Shown here: piece by piece, positions 34,482-43,234 of the stretch
Layout: every line of letters starts with the position of its first letter
How positions within the stretch are numbered: the stretch's first letter is position 1
Source: DASQPR01 sp963797605
Lineage (GTDB): Bacteria; Actinomycetota; Actinomycetes; Mycobacteriales; Micromonosporaceae
Direction: 5' to 3'
Assembly: GCA_963797605.1 (NCBI GenBank)
Contig: CAWCPX010000002.1
Coordinates: forward strand, 124,001 to 188,000
Length of the DNA: 64,000 bases
Translations under genes and position numbers: made by a program
Notes under the pieces: model-generated
The model's input: only the letters and a program-made list of their open reading frames with translations
Database searches by the model: none
Told to the model about the DNA's origin: nothing

Positions 34482-36219
34482 ATGCTGTTGCGCATGTCTT
34501 CGCTGTTCTTCCGGACACTTCGGGAAGATCCGAGTGATGCCGAAGTGCCGAGTCACCGGCTGCTCGTCCGGGCCGGCTACATCCGCCGAGCCGCGTCCGG
34601 TGGCTACACGATGTTGCCGCTCGGCAAGCTGGTCGTCGATCGGGTGACCGCCGTCGTACGCGGCGAGATGGCCGCCATCGGGGCGCAGGAGGTGTCGTTC
34701 CCGGCGCTGCTGCCACGGGAACCGTACGAGGCCAGCGGGCGGTGGACCGAGTACGGCGAAGAGGTGTTCCGGCTCAAGGACCGGCGGGGAGCCGATCACC
34801 TGCTCGGGCCCACGCACGAGGAGATGTTCGCCACGCTGGTCAAAGACATCTGTGGGTCGTACCGCGACTATCCGGTGACGCTCTTCCAGGTGCAGTCGAA
34901 GTTCCGTGACGAGAAGCGGCCGCGGGCCGGTCTGCTGCGGGGTCGCGAGTTCCTGATGAAGGACTCCTACTCCTTCGATCTCGACGACGCCGGGCAACAC
35001 GCTTCGTACGTTCGGCATCGGGACGCGTACCGGCGGATATTTGACGCTCTTGATCTGCGCTACGCGATCGTCTCCGCCGTCGCGGGCGCGATGGGCGGCT
35101 CTGCGTCGGAGGAGTTCCTGGCCGAGGCGGAAGTCGGTGAGGACACGTACGTCGGATGCCCCTCGTGCGGCTACGCGGCCAACACCGAAGCCGTCACGAC
35201 GCCCGCGCCTCCGCCGACCGACCCCGCGCTTCAGGATGCGCTGCAGGTCATCGACACGCCCGACACGCCGACGATCGACTCGCTCGTGACGCTCGCGAAC
35301 GAGATCGCGGCCGGTGGGCGCACCGATTGGCGGGCCGCCGACACGCTGAAGAACATCGTGCTCACGCTCACCCACCCCGGCGGCGAGCCGGAGCTGCTGG
35401 TCGTCGGGCTGCCAGGCGACCGCGACGTCGACCTGAAACGGCTGGAGGCCAACCTGTACCCGGCCGCGGTCGCGCTGTTCGACGACTTCGCCGCCCGGCC
35501 GGACCTGGTCCGGGGCTATATCGGCCCGCAGGGCCCGGCGAAGTTCCGCTACCTCGTCGATCCGCGCGTCGCCAGCGGCACCGCGTGGCTGACCGGCGCG
35601 AACGAAGCCGGCAAGCACGCGATCAACGTGGTGGCCGGCCGTGACTTCACGCCGGACGGCACGATCGAGGCCGCCGAGGTCCGGGCCGGCGACACGTGTC
35701 CGGCATGCGGCGGTGAGCTGGAGATCCGGCGCGGCATCGAGATCGGGCACATCTTCGAACTCGGGCGCCGCTACACCAACATCTTCGAGGTCGACGCGCT
35801 CGGTCCGGACAGCCGACCGATCCGCGTGACCATGGGCTCCTACGGCATCGGCATCACACGCGCCGTCGCCACCATCGCCGAACAGCATCACGACGACCGC
35901 GGCCTCGTCTGGCCGGCCGTCGTCGCCCCGGCGCACGTGCACGTCGTCGCGACCGGCACCGATCAGATCCCGGCCGCTGTCGCGCTCGCCGAGCAGATGT
36001 TCGCCCGCGGGCTTCGAGTGCTCGTCGACGACCGGGTCGGCCTGTCCGCCGGGGTGAAGTTCACCGACGCCGAGTTGCTCGGGCATGCCGAGCGCGGTCG
36101 TGGTCGGGCGGCGTCTCGCCGAGGGCTTCGTCGAGCTGCGAGACCGGGCGACCGGAACCCGCGAGGACGTGCCGGTCGACGACATCGTGGCGAGGGTCGC
36201 GGAACTCTATCGGGGGTAG
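34482..36219 (+). CDS. proS: Prolyl-tRNA synthetase (one frameshift near the 3' end)
   Basis: A class II aminoacyl-tRNA synthetase of about 578 residues, bacterial type with the editing (INS) domain. Motif 1 is at the start (VRAGYIRRAASGGYTMLPLG), motif 2 is FRDEKRPRAGLLRGREFLMK, the INS domain spans about residues 225-380 (LPGDRDVDLKRLEANL), and motif 3 appears in MGSYGIGITRAVATIAEQ, followed by the anticodon domain. Near 36075 one extra G (CTCGGGCATG for CTCGGCATG) breaks the frame; removing it restores VGRRLAEGFVELRDRATG and the TAG at 36217. This is an essential gene, so an assembly error is likely. Confidence 0.93.
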
Positions 36220-36220
36220 A

Positions 36221-36226
36221 TACGGT
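36221..36226 (+). promoter_or_regulatory. Leaderless -10 box for the alpha/beta hydrolase gene
   Basis: TACGGT is followed by TTGCGA and the ATG at 36233; it begins just after the proS stop codon, giving the downstream gene its own promoter. Confidence 0.6.
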
Positions 36227-36232
36227 TTGCGA

Positions 36233-37105
36233 ATGCCTTCGCTCACCGTCGACGGTCGCCGGATTGCCTACGAGGTCACCGGCGACCCGTCACGCCCGCT
36301 CATCATCGCCATGCACGGCACCCCGGGCGGACGTCTGACCAGCCACCCGTCGGTGCCGCTCGCCGCCGAGCGGCTCGGCTGCTGCGTGATCACGTTCGAC
36401 CGCCCGGGCTACGGCGACTCCGACCCGCAACCGGGCCGCACGGTCGCCGACGTGGTGCCGATCGCCTCCTTGCTCGCCGACGTTGTCAAAGCAGACACAT
36501 TTGGGGTGTACGGCATCTCCGGCGGTGGCCCGCACGCGCTCGCCTGTGCCGCGCTGCTGCCGGACCGGGTGACCCGCGTTGCCTCCCTGGTCGGCGTCGC
36601 ACCGTTTGACGCGCTCGTCGGTCGGTGGACAGCGGGCATGACCCAGTCGAACATCGACGAGTTCGCGGCGGCCGTGTCCGGGGTCGAGGCGATCGGCGCA
36701 ATGGTCACGCCGGCGGTCGAGGCGATGCGCGTCGATCCGAGCCTGATCGGCGACGCGCTGCGCGACGATCTGCCGCCCGCCGACGTCGCGTTTCTCGACG
36801 ATGCCACGGCGAGCACACCGTTCCTCGCGATGACCGCCGCCGGCGTCGCGGGTGGCGCGGCCGGCTGGATCGACGATGACCTGGCGTTCGTCGCGCCGTG
36901 GGGATTCGATCCGACGACGATCACGGTCCCGACGCTGATCTGGGCGGGCGAGGCCGACACCCTGGTCCCGGTCGCGCACGCGCACTGGCTGCATGACGCG
37001 ATCTCCGGATCGACGCTGGTCACGGTGCCGGGCGGCGGGCATCTCGGTGCGTTCCCGATTCAGGAACGGGTGCTGGGGTGGCTGCTTTCCGGGGCGCCGG
37101 TATAG
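36233..37105 (+). CDS. Alpha/beta-fold hydrolase
   Basis: A 290-residue hydrolase. The oxyanion HGTPGGR loop is at residues 24-30, the nucleophile elbow is GISGGGPH near 93, the acid is probably in AGEADTLVPVAH near 245 and the catalytic His in PGGGHLGAFP near 273. The fold is of the epoxide hydrolase/lipase type; substrate unknown. A cap region from 125 to 225 is present. No signal peptide is visible. It starts at 36233 after a leaderless promoter and lies 13 bases after proS, but transcription may be independent. Confidence 0.9.
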   Translation: MPSLTVDGRRIAYEVTGDPSRPLIIAMHGTPGGRLTSHPSVPLAAERLGCCVITFDRPGYGDSDPQPGRTVADVVPIASLLADVVKADTFGVYGISGGGPHALACAALLPDRVTRVASLVGVAPFDALVGRWTAGMTQSNIDEFAAAVSGVEAIGAMVTPAVEAMRVDPSLIGDALRDDLPPADVAFLDDATASTPFLAMTAAGVAGGAAGWIDDDLAFVAPWGFDPTTITVPTLIWAGEADTLVPVAHAHWLHDAISGSTLVTVPGGGHLGAFPIQERVLGWLLSGAPV

Positions 37106-37137
37106 GTGTTCTCGTCTGGGGTGTCGGATCTTTGGGT

Positions 37138-37172
37138 GTCGGGTCGTTGGCGTCGGGTCGTTGGCGTCGGGG
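37138..37172. repeat. Short 14-base tandem repeat
   Basis: GTCGGGTCGTTGGC occurs twice in direct tandem, followed by a partial third unit. It lies in the gap between the hydrolase and sufE genes; no function is apparent. Confidence 0.6.
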
Positions 37173-37258
37173 TGACGTCGGCATGGGCGCGGCGGGTTGG
37201 TGCGTGACGTGATCGCGTGTTCGAAGGTCGGGCTGGTCGCGGGCTAGGCTTAGTGGCG

Positions 37259-37681
37259 ATGGAGATGCCAGAGAAGCTTGCCGAGATCATCGACGAATTC
37301 GCGTCCGCGCCGAAAGACGTCGTGCTGGAGATGCTGCTCGAGTTCTCCGACGCGGTGCCGCCGCTGCCGCCGGAGCTCGCGGATCATGCCGGCATGGAGG
37401 CCGTGCCGGAGTGCCAGACGCCGTTCTTCCTGCGGGCCGAGGTCGCCCCGGACAAGACGGTGACCACGTGGTTCGACTGTCCACCGGAGGCGCCGACGAC
37501 CCGCGCGTTCGCCGGCATCCTCGCCGAGGGCCTGGCCGGCGCCACGGCTGAGGAAGTGCTCGCGGTGCCCGCCGATATCTACCAACGCATGGGGTTGGCC
37601 TCGGCGATCAGCCCGCTACGTGTCCGCGGTGGCACGGCGATCCTGGCTCGGCTGCAACGGCAGGTCCGCGAACAGATGTGA
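37259..37681 (+). CDS. SufE-family protein
   Basis: A 140-residue SufE-like sulfur acceptor that takes persulfide sulfur from a cysteine desulfurase for Fe-S cluster or other thio-transfer. Residues LAEIIDEFASAPKDVVLEML start the family fold, the acceptor Cys lies in VPECQTPFFLRAEV, and GILAEGLAGATAEEVLAV with GLASAISPLRVRGGTAILAR completes it. The ATG at 37259 is used; GTG 37253 is possible, and TAGGCT eight bases before 37259 may be a -10 box. No cysteine desulfurase is adjacent. Confidence 0.9.
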   Translation: MEMPEKLAEIIDEFASAPKDVVLEMLLEFSDAVPPLPPELADHAGMEAVPECQTPFFLRAEVAPDKTVTTWFDCPPEAPTTRAFAGILAEGLAGATAEEVLAVPADIYQRMGLASAISPLRVRGGTAILARLQRQVREQM

Positions 37682-37741
37682 TTTTCGTATCGGTTGCGTA
37701 CCGTGCGAAATGTAAGCCCGGTCTTCGTGGTTGACCTTGTC

Positions 37742-38431
37742 GTGGATATTGACATCTATTCCGACGTGGTTTGCCCGTGGTGTTACATCGGCAAGCGCCG
37801 GCTCGAAGCCGCTATCGCCGAGTTCGACGGCGACGTCAACGTGCGTTACCACCCGTTCCAGCTCGATCCGAGCACCCCCAAGGAGCCGCATCCGCTGGTG
37901 GAGTGGCTCGGGCCGAAGTTCGGCGGCGCCGCGCGGGTCAAGCAGATGACCGATCACACGGCGAGCGTCGCGGCCGGTGACGGCATCGCGATGCACTTCG
38001 ATCGTGCCGTCATCGCGAACACGTTCGACGCCCATCGCCTCACCTGGTTCGCCGGCGACGAGGCTGGTCCGGCCGTCGCCGAGGCCCTCCACAAGGCCCA
38101 CTTCACCGACGGCCTCGACGTCGGTTCGACCGATGTGCTCGTGCAGGTCGCCGCCGACAACGGGCTCGACGCGGCCGAAGCGCGCGCGTTCCTCGCCTCT
38201 TCCGACGGTGTCAAAGAGGTGCAGGGCCTGATCGACGAGGCACACGAGCTGGGCATCACCAGCGTGCCGACGTTCGTGTTCGCGGGCAAATACGCCGTGT
38301 CCGGCGCGCAGGACCCGAAGCTGCTGCTGCAGACGCTGCAGGAAGTCGCGCGTCGCGAGGCGGCCGAGGGGAAACTCCAGACGATCGGCACGACCGGGCC
38401 GGCCTGTGATGACGAGGTGTGTGCGGTCTGA
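37742..38431 (+). CDS. DsbA-family oxidoreductase (FrnE-like)
   Basis: A 229-residue thioredoxin-fold protein with an inserted helical domain. The active site is CPWCYIGKRRLE at about residues 10-21, and the cis-Pro region is GITSVPTFVFAGKYAVSGAQ. FrnE-like proteins are cytoplasmic disulfide oxidoreductases/isomerases; FrnE itself was found in a polyketide cluster. The frame is open upstream to 37694, but starting at GTG 37742 gives the family-typical IDIYSDVVCPWC. The C-terminus has a second Cys pair (PACDDEVCAV), which could be redox-active and is worth noting. Confidence 0.9.
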   Translation: MDIDIYSDVVCPWCYIGKRRLEAAIAEFDGDVNVRYHPFQLDPSTPKEPHPLVEWLGPKFGGAARVKQMTDHTASVAAGDGIAMHFDRAVIANTFDAHRLTWFAGDEAGPAVAEALHKAHFTDGLDVGSTDVLVQVAADNGLDAAEARAFLASSDGVKEVQGLIDEAHELGITSVPTFVFAGKYAVSGAQDPKLLLQTLQEVARREAAEGKLQTIGTTGPACDDEVCAV

Positions 38432-38454
38432 TCTTGGTCGCTTCTTGATCTTGT

Positions 38455-38470
38455 GGTTGCACGTGAAACA
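38455..38470. other. Degenerate parS-like site
   Basis: GGTTGCACGTGAAACA matches 14 of 16 bases of the parS consensus TGTTTCACGTGAAACA. It lies between genes about 19 kb from parB. Weaker binding than the sites at 57606-60557 would be expected. Confidence 0.4.
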
Positions 38471-38494
38471 AGATTGACAGCTATGACGGTTTGT

Positions 38495-39031
38495 TCATTG
38501 CGTGGGCAGACCAAGGCCCTCGACGACCTGTGCGTTCGGCAGTTCGGCGAGGGCCGCCCCCGGCAACACGATCTTGCTGTGCCGCACGCCCGACCCGATC
38601 ACCACGAACGGAGTCGCGGCGACGGCGGCGTCCACCAGGATCGGCCAACTCGCCGGTAGACCGATCGGGGTGATCCCGCCGTACTCCATACCGGACTCGG
38701 CGACGGCAACATCCATCGGCGCGAAGCTGGCTTTCCGCACGTCAAGCAGCTTGCGGACGACACCGTTGACGTCGGCGCGCGTGGTGGCGAGCACCATGCA
38801 CGCCGCGTACCGCACATCGCCGCCCCGCTTGCCCGCGATCAACACGCAGTTCGCGCTGATGTCGAGACCCACGTCGTAGGCGGCGCAGAAGGCGGCCGTG
38901 TCAGCGAGATCGGGGTCGATCGGCGCCACGAACACGTCGTCAGCGCGCCATGTTTCGAGTGCTTCGAACACCGGCACGGCCAGGAGATCTTTACGGGTAC
39001 GGGCCGGCTCGGTCGCAAGTTTTCCGATCAC
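38495..39031 (-). CDS. YbaK/EbsC-family aminoacyl-tRNA deacylase
   Basis: A 178-residue YbaK-like trans-editing protein, a family that hydrolyses mischarged tRNAs such as Cys-tRNA(Pro) or Ala-tRNA(Pro). Visible motifs: ISANCVLIAGKRGGDVRYAA, LDVRKASFAPMDVAVAESGM and EYGGITPIGLPASWPILVDA, then HSKIVLPGAALAELP. The conserved Lys and GxxxP loops of the family are present. The frame is open to 39157, but GTG 39031 gives the expected N-terminus. Nearby proS fits a role in proline-tRNA quality control, although the two are not in an operon. Confidence 0.82.
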   Translation of the reverse strand: MIGKLATEPARTRKDLLAVPVFEALETWRADDVFVAPIDPDLADTAAFCAAYDVGLDISANCVLIAGKRGGDVRYAACMVLATTRADVNGVVRKLLDVRKASFAPMDVAVAESGMEYGGITPIGLPASWPILVDAAVAATPFVVIGSGVRHSKIVLPGAALAELPNAQVVEGLGLPTQ

Positions 39032-39095
39032 CCGTCCATCGTGCCCTACCCGATATCGGTTCGACGCGAGGCTCTGGTTCCGATGAGATAGCCGG

Positions 39096-39620
39096 ATGCG
39101 ACCGAATCCCGGCGAGGTGCTGCACTTCTCCGAAGATCCATCCATCACCCGTCTCACGCCCCACGTGGCACCGACGTCGAGGCACCGCGAGCCGTATGTG
39201 TGGGCCGTCGACGCCGATCACGCGCCGTCATACTGGTTCCCGCGACAGTGTCCACGTGCAATGGCCTGGGCAGTTCCGTCCACCACCGACGCCGATCGCG
39301 ACCGCATCCTCGGCCCGGGCGCCGATCGGGTGCACGTCATCGAATACGGCTGGTTGCCCGCGATGATGCGCGTCCGCCTGTACGCGTACCGCCTCCCGGC
39401 CGACGCCTTCACGCCGATCAACGACTCCGCGTTCGTCGCCACGAGCGACGTCGAACCGCTCGGGCCGGCCGAACCGGTCGGCGATCTGTTGGCGCTGCAC
39501 GAACAGGCCGGCATCCAGGTGCGCCTCGTCGCCAACCTGCGCCCGTGGTGGCAGCGGGTCATCACGTCATCGGTCGGGTTCAGCGGCATCCGGCTGCGCA
39601 ACGCCCGCCCGCCCGCGTAG
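39096..39620 (+). CDS. DUF6886-family protein
   Basis: A 174-residue protein with the DUF6886 sequence: MRPNPGEVLHFSEDPSITRL, then PYVWAVDADHAPSYWFPRQC, PRAMAWAVPSTTDADRDRIL and VIEYGWLPAMMRVRLYAYR. The pattern (HFSEDP, WFPRQCPR, IEYGW) recalls RES- or ADP-ribosyl-transferase-like enzymes of small size, but no activity is established. It is probably cytoplasmic. Divergent from the YbaK gene with about 60 bases between. Confidence 0.82.
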   Translation: MRPNPGEVLHFSEDPSITRLTPHVAPTSRHREPYVWAVDADHAPSYWFPRQCPRAMAWAVPSTTDADRDRILGPGADRVHVIEYGWLPAMMRVRLYAYRLPADAFTPINDSAFVATSDVEPLGPAEPVGDLLALHEQAGIQVRLVANLRPWWQRVITSSVGFSGIRLRNARPPA

Positions 39621-39652
39621 TCTTCGCCGCCGGCGCGACCAGGAACACGTCG

Positions 39653-40384
39653 TCAGACCAGCCGCGGTTCGATCGCGGTTTCGGAATAGCCGCCGCCGTC
39701 GCGCGGCTCGACCGCCCACGCCCGCTTGCCGTCGACGATCGTGACCGCCTCACGCAGTTCGGTGCCGATGTAGTGCAGGCCGACGCCGTCCTCCGTCGCG
39801 TACCCGCCGGGGAAGGTTCCGTCTCCGACCATCCGGCGGTAGGTCTCGCGGCGCGGCTGTTCGTCGAAGTCGTCGTGCACACCGTTGCTGAACGGCAGAA
39901 ACCCGAGCCCATCGGTGTACGGGTCGAGCGAGTCACGGAACGAATCCGTCGGACCACCGAGGTGCCAGCACAGGCTGCCCGCACTCGGCCCGGCCAAGAC
40001 GACACCCGCCTCCCAGCATTCCCGCATGATCGCTGGCAGCCCGTGCGCCCGCCACACCGCCGTCAGATTCACGACGCTGCCGCCCTCGACGAAGATCAGG
40101 TCCTGCGCGAGCAGGTGCGCGCGGACGTCCGGCATGCTCGGCTGCACGAACAGCTTCAGCACCGAGAATTCGGCGTCGTCCCGGCTGGCGAACACTTTCG
40201 TGTAGCTCTCGATCGCGGCTGCGGCATCGCCGATCGCGGTGGGCACGTAGCAGACTCGGATCGGCTCGCCGGGCTGTCTCACGGTGAGGGTCATCGCGTG
40301 TTCGAGCAGGGCAAACGACGTTCGCGGCTGGGTACGGGTGGCGAGCACGCCGGAGTAGGCGAAGATCTGACGAATCGGGGGCAT
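39653..40384 (-). CDS. Peptidase E (S51 family, glutamine-amidotransferase-like)
   Basis: A 243-residue class I glutamine amidotransferase-like serine peptidase of the S51 family, which cleaves N-terminal Asp-X dipeptides. The nucleophile lies in VLAGPSAGSLCWHLGG (Ser in GPSAGS), and DLIFVEGGSVVNLTAVWRAH and the His-rich SNGVHDDF region complete the fold. The ATG at 40384 follows TAGACT by six bases, so it is likely leaderless. It is convergent with the DUF6886 gene. Confidence 0.88.
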   Translation of the reverse strand: MPPIRQIFAYSGVLATRTQPRTSFALLEHAMTLTVRQPGEPIRVCYVPTAIGDAAAAIESYTKVFASRDDAEFSVLKLFVQPSMPDVRAHLLAQDLIFVEGGSVVNLTAVWRAHGLPAIMRECWEAGVVLAGPSAGSLCWHLGGPTDSFRDSLDPYTDGLGFLPFSNGVHDDFDEQPRRETYRRMVGDGTFPGGYATEDGVGLHYIGTELREAVTIVDGKRAWAVEPRDGGGYSETAIEPRLV

Positions 40385-40390
40385 GCCGGC

Positions 40391-40396
40391 AGTCTA
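40391..40396 (-). promoter_or_regulatory. Leaderless -10 box for the peptidase E gene
   Basis: On the minus strand TAGACT is followed by GCCGGC and the ATG at 40384. Confidence 0.6.
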
Positions 40397-40410
40397 TGGA
40401 GCCGCTTTCG

Positions 40411-41151
40411 TCACAGGTCCGCGATGAGGAGCCGGTATCCCACGTCGAGCGCTTCGAGGTCGGGCAGGTCGGCGTGGCGGTCGTGCCACCGCCCGGACGC
40501 GAGGTCTTCGGCGAGCCGCGCCATGCCACGATCGACATGGTCTTTCCCGGTCTCCGCGAACAACGAGATGCCGGCGCGCGTGATCGGATCGAGGTAAGCC
40601 TCGGGCCGCCGCCAGTACGCCGCGGCGAAACCGTCGGTGCAGTCGGACGGGACCGGAACCGCCTCCACGCGAGCGCCGCCGAGGAGCGCTGCCAGCCGGT
40701 CGATCGCGATGGCGCGCGTGTCATCGAACGCCGCCGCCTCCGGCAGGTAGTCGTCGACCAGCCAGAACCGGCGGAACACGCTCTGGTCCCACGTAAAGAC
40801 CAGGACGCGCCGCCGGGCAATTCGCCGGAGTTCGTGGATGCCGGCTTCGAGGTCGTGCCAGTGGTGGACGGTCAGCAGCGCCATCGCCGCATCGGCCGCG
40901 TTGTCGATGACCGGGAGCGATTCCGCTGTGGCCCGCACAACGGGCGCGGAACCGGCCGGCCGTTGGCGGATCATGACGAGACTGGGTTCGACCGCGAGCA
41001 CCGTGTGAGCCGGCTCGTACGAGCCCGTCCCCGCGCCGACGTTGATCACCGTGGCGACATCGGTCAGGTGCCTATGGATCTGGTCGGAAATCCGTGGATC
41101 GGGTCGGCGGGTGCTGCCGTACGTCCGCCCGATGGTGTCGTAGACCGTCAC
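40411..41151 (-). CDS. Class I SAM-dependent methyltransferase
   Basis: A 246-residue methyltransferase. Motif I is VINVGAGTGSYEPA (SAM-binding Gly loop), motif II-like is HTVLAVEPSLVMIRQR, and MALLTVHHWHDLEAGIHELR is the methyltransferase-11 post-motif. The closest pattern is the ubiE/bioC-like small-molecule group; substrate unknown. GTG 41151 is selected over the upstream open frame because GTGGGGCGG precedes it. Directly upstream of peptidase E on the same strand with about 27 bases between. Confidence 0.88.
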   Translation of the reverse strand: MTVYDTIGRTYGSTRRPDPRISDQIHRHLTDVATVINVGAGTGSYEPAHTVLAVEPSLVMIRQRPAGSAPVVRATAESLPVIDNAADAAMALLTVHHWHDLEAGIHELRRIARRRVLVFTWDQSVFRRFWLVDDYLPEAAAFDDTRAIAIDRLAALLGGARVEAVPVPSDCTDGFAAAYWRRPEAYLDPITRAGISLFAETGKDHVDRGMARLAEDLASGRWHDRHADLPDLEALDVGYRLLIADL

Positions 41152-41261
41152 CGTTTGCCGCCCCACTGTTGACCTTGGCGAATTTCGGTAGTCCAGGGTG
41201 CAGTTTCTCGCCAAGATTAACTGAGGTCGCGTGTTTTCCCGTCCTTGACCACAATCTGTGG

Positions 41262-41912
41262 ATGGATCCACGCTTCCAACCGTTACCCCTTCCGGAACAG
41301 GCTGATCCCCAGCCGCTGCTTGCCGCGTTCCCCGGCGACCTGGCAGGAGATGTCGACACCGTAGCGCGGGTGCTGCCCCGAGCCGATGGGGAACCGACGG
41401 GGCGGTTCATCGTGAGGGTCGGCGGGGAATCCGTGACAATTCCGTACCGCACGCATCATGAAGAACCTTTGCCGGCATCGTTAGCCAGACTCACGCCGAC
41501 CCAGTTGACTGTTCTCCACTGCTGGTACACACGAAACGGCAACGGATACGTACGCCAGCGGCACCTGCGCGCTGTTGTCGGCAGCGTTGAGCCGTGGGTA
41601 GCGCCGTTCGTCGTCCAGCTGATCGGCGAGTACATCCTGCCGATACAGTGGATCATTCTCCGCGATCTGCGTGCGGAGGTCGATGGTTCCGCGCGGCGGC
41701 GTATGTATGGGCAGTTCGTCGCGGCGAATCCCGCGTTCGTCGGTCTAACCGCGTCACGTGTCGCGTCTTACTGGGGCGCATACTTTCGGAACGCTCAGGG
41801 ATTTCGGAACCACATTGGCGCGCAGTTGATCGACTGGCTGCGGACTGCCGAGCGCGAGTCGCGTGATGCCGGCATGGGTGACCTCACCGGCGACGTACAG
41901 GATCGAAGCTGA
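41262..41912 (+). CDS. Hypothetical protein, 216 residues
   Basis: No family recognised. Features: Pro-rich N-terminus (MDPRFQPLPLPEQADPQPLL), a beta-rich part (GRFIVRVGGESVTIPYRTHH), then a helical C-terminal half with many aromatic and basic residues (WVAPFVVQLIGEYILPIQWI, then RMYGQFVAANPAFVGLTASR). The middle helix could be membrane-associated. The frame is open upstream to 41094 but ATG 41262 gives a sensible start. A TTGACC sequence at 41245 may be a -35. Coding is supported by third-position GC bias. Confidence 0.6.
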   Translation: MDPRFQPLPLPEQADPQPLLAAFPGDLAGDVDTVARVLPRADGEPTGRFIVRVGGESVTIPYRTHHEEPLPASLARLTPTQLTVLHCWYTRNGNGYVRQRHLRAVVGSVEPWVAPFVVQLIGEYILPIQWIILRDLRAEVDGSARRRMYGQFVAANPAFVGLTASRVASYWGAYFRNAQGFRNHIGAQLIDWLRTAERESRDAGMGDLTGDVQDRS

Positions 41913-41977
41913 GGCGGGCCCACCGCGGGCCTGACGATCTGGATGATCGAAACCCGCTGGTCAGGGCTGGGAAAATG

Positions 41978-42050
41978 TGGAGACGAGGGGAATCGAACCC
42001 CTAACCCCCGCCTTGCAAAGGCGGTGCTCTGCCAATTGAGCTACGTCCCC
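41978..42050 (-). tRNA. tRNA-Ala (anticodon TGC)
   Basis: A 73-base cloverleaf on the minus strand: acceptor GGGGACG pairs with CGTCTCC, D-arm TAGCTCAATTGGCAGAGC, anticodon loop CTTTGCAAG giving TGC, T-arm GGTTCGATTCC. No encoded CCA. Together with tRNA-Ile it forms the conserved pair downstream of gyrA in actinobacteria. Confidence 0.97.
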
Positions 42051-42055
42051 GCGCG

Positions 42056-42184
42056 TCAGCGCAGGTCGGGCGCTGTCGTCGCCTCGTGCCAGAGCGCCCG
42101 CTCGTCTTTCGCGGTCTTGACCTTCTTCGCGACGTAGGCCGCGCCACCAACGATACTGGCGAGGACCAGAAGCTTCTTCAGCAT
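42056..42184 (-). CDS. DLW-39 family microprotein
   Basis: A 42-residue protein beginning MLKKLLVLASIVGGAAYVAK and ending with the ALWHEATTAPDLR signature: one N-terminal hydrophobic helix followed by a basic segment. This family is conserved beside the gyrA-tRNA-Ile-tRNA-Ala locus in actinobacteria; function unknown, probably membrane-inserted. GAAGGGG precedes the ATG at 42184. It lies between the two tRNAs and is too short for most gene finders. Confidence 0.88.
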   Translation of the reverse strand: MLKKLLVLASIVGGAAYVAKKVKTAKDERALWHEATTAPDLR

Positions 42185-42250
42185 GGGACGGACCCCTTCG
42201 TTGTCTTACAACGCACCCGGGCACTCAGATGAGCACCCGGGTGTCAGGAG

Positions 42251-42324
42251 TGGGGCTAGATGGAATCGAACCATCGACCTCAGAGTTATCAGCTCTGCGC
42301 TCTAACCGACTGAGCTATAGCCCC
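42251..42324 (-). tRNA. tRNA-Ile (anticodon GAT)
   Basis: A 74-base cloverleaf on the minus strand: acceptor GGGGCTA pairs with TAGCCCC, anticodon loop CTGATAA giving GAT, T-arm GGTTCGATTCC. No encoded CCA. Confidence 0.97.
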
Positions 42325-42365
42325 GTGCGCGCGGTAAATCTCCCGTGGCGCGACGAGCAAGATTA

Positions 42366-42402
42366 CCGTACCCCCGAGCCAAATCCCAACTCGGGGGTAC
42401 GG
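42366..42402 (-). terminator. Terminator after the gyrA-DUF3566 unit
   Basis: CCGTACCCCCGAG (42366-42378) and CTCGGGGGTACGG (42390-42402) form a perfect 13-base stem with an 11-base loop, just after the DUF3566 gene and before tRNA-Ile. Confidence 0.85.
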
Positions 42403-42418
42403 CGACTCGCCGGTTGCT

Positions 42419-43231
42419 CTACTCCTTCTCGGACAACGTCACTTCGATGCCACCGACGAGGTCGGCGCAGACGTTGTAGATGAACGCCGCGAGCGTGGAC
42501 AGGGCCGTGAAGAGCACGACCATGACCAGCCCGATGGCGCCCGACGCTCCGATGACGGCGCCGGCGGTGATCTTCACGTTGCTGCTGCCGGCCACGAGTT
42601 GAGCCAGTGCCTTGTTCACGCTCGAGAAGACGTTCATCTGGTCGAGGGCGAGGTAGAGCACGGACGTGGCGACGACGAGCACGAAGAACAGCACGAATGA
42701 CACGGCGAACGAGAACTTCATCACCGACCAGGGGTCGATGCGCTTAACGAACAGCCGGGCCCGACGAGGGCCACGGGCAGCGGCGGATGACACGGTCGCC
42801 CGGGCTGAGCGGACCGCTTCGGCGACGCGGGCGGCACCGGTCGATCCGGCAGAACCGTCGACGGCGGCCGAGGCGGTGCTGCGGATCGGAGGTGACTTCC
42901 GCGCCATGGTCGAAGGAGCGGAGGCGCGGCCGGTCGGACCCGAAGATCGACGATCGCCGCCCGGGCCGGCCAATGTAGAACCGCTGTGCGACATCGGGCC
43001 GCCTCCGAAGGGTGACCGGTGGCCGGCATCGGGCTCGGCGCCCAATCCCGCGGACTTATCGTTGGGACTCTCGGGATTCGCGGTGGCCGGAGGATCCATC
43101 GGAACGCTCGCCCGGCCGACGGCCGCGCGATCGATCGACTCAGCGCTGGCGTGATCATCGCTCAGCGCGTCCAGCTCACCTGGGTCGATCGAAGTCCCCG
43201 TAGTCCCCGACTTCGCCTGTGTCTCCGCCAT
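42419..43231 (-). CDS. DUF3566 transmembrane protein
   Basis: A 270-residue protein. The first 155 residues are disordered, rich in Ser/Pro/Ala and acidic residues. The C-terminal DUF3566 domain begins ARLFVKRIDPWSVMKFSFAV with a transmembrane helix, and ends with VVLFTALSTLAAFIYNVCAD and LVGGIEVTLSE. DUF3566 proteins lie directly after gyrA across actinobacteria; their role is unknown. The ATG at 43231 follows AGGA and is four bases from the gyrA stop, so it is co-transcribed. Confidence 0.92.
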   Translation of the reverse strand: MAETQAKSGTTGTSIDPGELDALSDDHASAESIDRAAVGRASVPMDPPATANPESPNDKSAGLGAEPDAGHRSPFGGGPMSHSGSTLAGPGGDRRSSGPTGRASAPSTMARKSPPIRSTASAAVDGSAGSTGAARVAEAVRSARATVSSAAARGPRRARLFVKRIDPWSVMKFSFAVSFVLFFVLVVATSVLYLALDQMNVFSSVNKALAQLVAGSSNVKITAGAVIGASGAIGLVMVVLFTALSTLAAFIYNVCADLVGGIEVTLSEKE

Positions 43232-43234
43232 CAA

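Noticed and set aside
33432..36185. A 917-residue open frame on the minus strand across proS
   Set aside because: It is antisense to proS, whose class II motifs are clear. Only the 33581-34352 part of this frame region is coding, as the GDSL hydrolase.
37138..37172. Tandem 14-base repeat as iteron or regulatory array
   Set aside because: Only two and a half units and no neighbouring replication gene; likely a slippage product.
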